Notes under the pieces: model-generated
Database searches by the model: none
Told to the model about the DNA's origin: nothing
Seen by the model: only the letters and a program-made list of their open reading frames with translations
Assembly (NCBI GenBank): GCA_024400815.1
Contig: JAKSMD010000014.1
Location: 1-35,564 of the forward strand
Direction: 5' to 3'
Length of the DNA stretch: 35,564 nucleotides
Source of the DNA: Bacteroidales bacterium
Lineage (GTDB): Bacteria; Bacteroidota; Bacteroidia; Bacteroidales; WCHB1-69
Shown: positions 34,695-35,564 of the stretch, one piece after another
How positions within the stretch are numbered: position 1 is the stretch's first letter
Layout: each line of letters starts with the position of its first letter
Translations under genes and position numbers: made by a program

Positions 34695-35202
34695 TCTCAA
34701 AGGTGTAGTGTTTGTTCAAGTAATTCCACAAAGCATCCTCAAAAGCCTGTATGTCGTATTGAACAAACATTTTTCTATAGTCATCCAAGGTCTTGAATTG
34801 CTCTGACAGTATCTCTAGTTCGTGTATAGAATGCTCTGACAAATTCCGCCATTTCGCATCCTCCTTTATATCGGATTTAGGTGCAACACTTTGGTAATAA
34901 TTGATAAGTGAGGCAAATCTGTATGTGGTGGTTCCAAAGGATCTGACTCCCAGACGATCTTCGTCTTCAAACGCCACATATTTTGGGAGGTTTCCGCCGG
35001 ATAGTTCATCCATTAAAGAAAATAAAACAGAATGAATGGGACAGAATGGGACCTTTGCTTTTGGGAGAGACGTATTTGGTGGGCATGGCTCTCCCAAAAT
35101 GCTTTCTACAGGTTGCGGATCTGTATTGAGAAACAAATTCGGGAGAAAGCTGCTGTGAACAAAGTCGAAATCAGATTCAAAATCAATATCAAGATCTATC
35201 AT
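34660..35202 (-). CDS. Hypothetical protein, 180 residues, near the attachment scar
   Basis: I do not recognise a family. From the ATG at 35202 the protein is very acidic at the start (MIDLDIDFESDFDF). It has a central segment IHSVLFSLMDELSGG, then YVAFEDEDRLGVRSFGTTTYRF, a helical part with HSIHELEILSEQFKTLDDYRKM, and a basic His-rich end (FKRHRHIN). There is no signal peptide or membrane span, so it is probably cytosolic. The frame is open up to 35277, but the -7 element at 35233-35240 lies within that extension, so I use the inner ATG. A 39-codon membrane gene overlaps its 3' end. Its position beside an integrative-element scar suggests accessory DNA. Confidence 0.7.
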   Translation of the reverse strand: MIDLDIDFESDFDFVHSSFLPNLFLNTDPQPVESILGEPCPPNTSLPKAKVPFCPIHSVLFSLMDELSGGNLPKYVAFEDEDRLGVRSFGTTTYRFASLINYYQSVAPKSDIKEDAKWRNLSEHSIHELEILSEQFKTLDDYRKMFVQYDIQAFEDALWNYLNKHYTFENGSFKRHRHIN

Positions 35203-35232
35203 GGTTTTCAATAATTTAGTTAAATGATATGG

Positions 35233-35240
35233 CAAAAATA
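35233..35240 (-). promoter_or_regulatory. Promoter -7 element of the 180-residue hypothetical gene
   Basis: TATTTTTG on the minus strand matches TAnnTTTG, 30 bases before the chosen ATG at 35202. Confidence 0.55.
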
Positions 35241-35410
35241 CTTCTATTCTCAAGCATTTGCGGCTGCAAAACCACATTAAAAGCCATGTTTAGAGAAACA
35301 GGATTTTGGCAATTTTATTAACAAAATTTGTTGATAAAGGTGGAAAATCTGAGAAAAAATACTATTTCCCGAAATTTCACAGTGGATTGACGAGAATATG
35401 CTGAAAAAAT

Positions 35411-35433
35411 AAATTGGGGTGTAAATTGGGGGG
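35411..35433. repeat. Tandem imperfect repeat near the attachment site
   Basis: AAATTGGGGTG (35411-35421) and AAATTGGGGGG (35423-35433) are two direct copies, 12 bases apart start to start and differing at one position. They lie 50-70 bases from the tRNA fragment, at a distance where integrase or excisionase arm sites could be found. The rest of 35278-35440 shows no convincing gene. Confidence 0.45.
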
Positions 35434-35440
35434 TAATGGC

Positions 35441-35475
35441 AAACAAAAAAGGAGTTACATTGCTGTAACTCCTTG
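35441..35475 (-). terminator. Rho-independent terminator of the original tRNA-Asn gene
   Basis: A perfect 11-bp stem (AAGGAGTTACA / TGTAACTCCTT) encloses a 4-base loop. On the minus strand it is followed by six T, then GTTT. It starts 8 bases after the CCA end of the tRNA fragment, as expected for the tRNA's native terminator. Confidence 0.85.
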
Positions 35476-35482
35476 ATTTTCT

Positions 35483-35527
35483 TGGCGCTCCCTCAAGGAC
35501 TTGAACCTTGGACCCTCTGATTAACAG
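35483..35527 (-). pseudogene. 3' half of tRNA-Asn (anticodon GTT): probable attachment-site scar
   Basis: On the minus strand the fragment starts with the anticodon loop CTGTTAA (GTT, asparagine). It continues with the 3' anticodon strand TCAGA, a perfect T arm (CAAGG TTCAAGT CCTTG), the acceptor strand AGGGAGC, discriminator G and encoded CCA at 35483. The bases before the loop (TTAGT) do not pair with TCAGA. No D arm and no GCTCCCT 5' strand precedes it in the 37 remaining bases. The tRNA identity therefore stops sharply at the anticodon loop, a classic crossover point of tyrosine integrases. The truncated side faces right, so the element should extend beyond the right edge. Confidence 0.83.
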
Positions 35528-35564
35528 ACTAATAAACTTTACTTCTTATCGCTCCCTGCAATAG

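Noticed and set aside
35483..35564. A complete tRNA-Asn gene at the right edge
   Set aside because: The 5' anticodon strand (TTAGT) does not pair with TCAGA, and no D arm or GCTCCCT acceptor strand lies in the 37 bases before the loop on the minus strand. Only the 3' half is present.
1..35564. CRISPR arrays, insertion sequences, transposases, phage structural genes or an origin of replication
   Set aside because: I saw no regular repeat-spacer series, no transposase or integrase reading frame and no dnaA-box cluster. The element inferred at the right edge lies outside the window.

Overview
The window is a chromosomal segment of a member of the Bacteroidota, most likely of the order Bacteroidales. 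Four things point there: a 286-residue primary sigma factor without region 1.1; eleven upstream regions carrying the phylum's -7 promoter element (TAnnTTTG); the type IX secretion (T9SS) translocon SprA/Sov with the lipoprotein GldD and a cargo protein that ends in a T9SS sorting domain; and a TonB-dependent receptor with a carboxypeptidase-regulatory-like N-terminus. Most of the window is ordinary core genome. No insertion sequence, CRISPR array or rRNA was seen.

Left part (1-24370, nearly all on the minus strand). The window opens inside a tRNA-Asp. Then, in plus-strand order, come a TonB-dependent receptor, purD coupled to an MltF-like lytic transglycosylase, a small lipoprotein, ruvA followed by the 7.3-kb sprA, a Gph-like phosphatase, rfbC, a ClC anion channel/transporter with CBS domains, an S46 dipeptidyl peptidase, lspA behind dksA, and the series htrA - rpoD - gldD - secreted EEP-family phosphodiesterase. 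Export dominates this part: SprA is the outer-membrane exit, LspA matures the lipoproteins (GldD and the small lipoprotein), HtrA is periplasmic quality control, and the EEP protein is a probable T9SS substrate.

Middle part (24371-31773, plus strand). Across a divergent promoter region lie rplU-rpmA with a strong terminator. Next is a tightly packed operon: holA, valS, a 63-residue membrane protein, a 318-residue exported protein, manA and a TrmN6-like tRNA methyltransferase. From valS onward the junctions are single-base overlaps or single-base gaps.

Right part (31774-35564, minus strand). rlmN and a fusion of an AmgK-like sugar kinase with a RapZ C-terminal domain are followed by two genes of unknown function: a 180-residue protein and a 39-codon single-span membrane protein overlapping its 3' end. 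The window ends in the 3' half of a tRNA-Asn, cut at the anticodon loop and followed by a perfect terminator hairpin. This is the expected scar of a tRNA-targeting integrative element, so the DNA from about 35528 rightward is probably the beginning of an element whose body lies outside the window.

The most novel-looking material is the right edge (attachment scar, repeats, unknown gene and hidden small membrane gene), followed by the kinase-RapZ fusion and the channel-like ClC. Several start codons were moved from the longest possible reading frame because the promoter -7 element lies inside or just upstream of the longer version.
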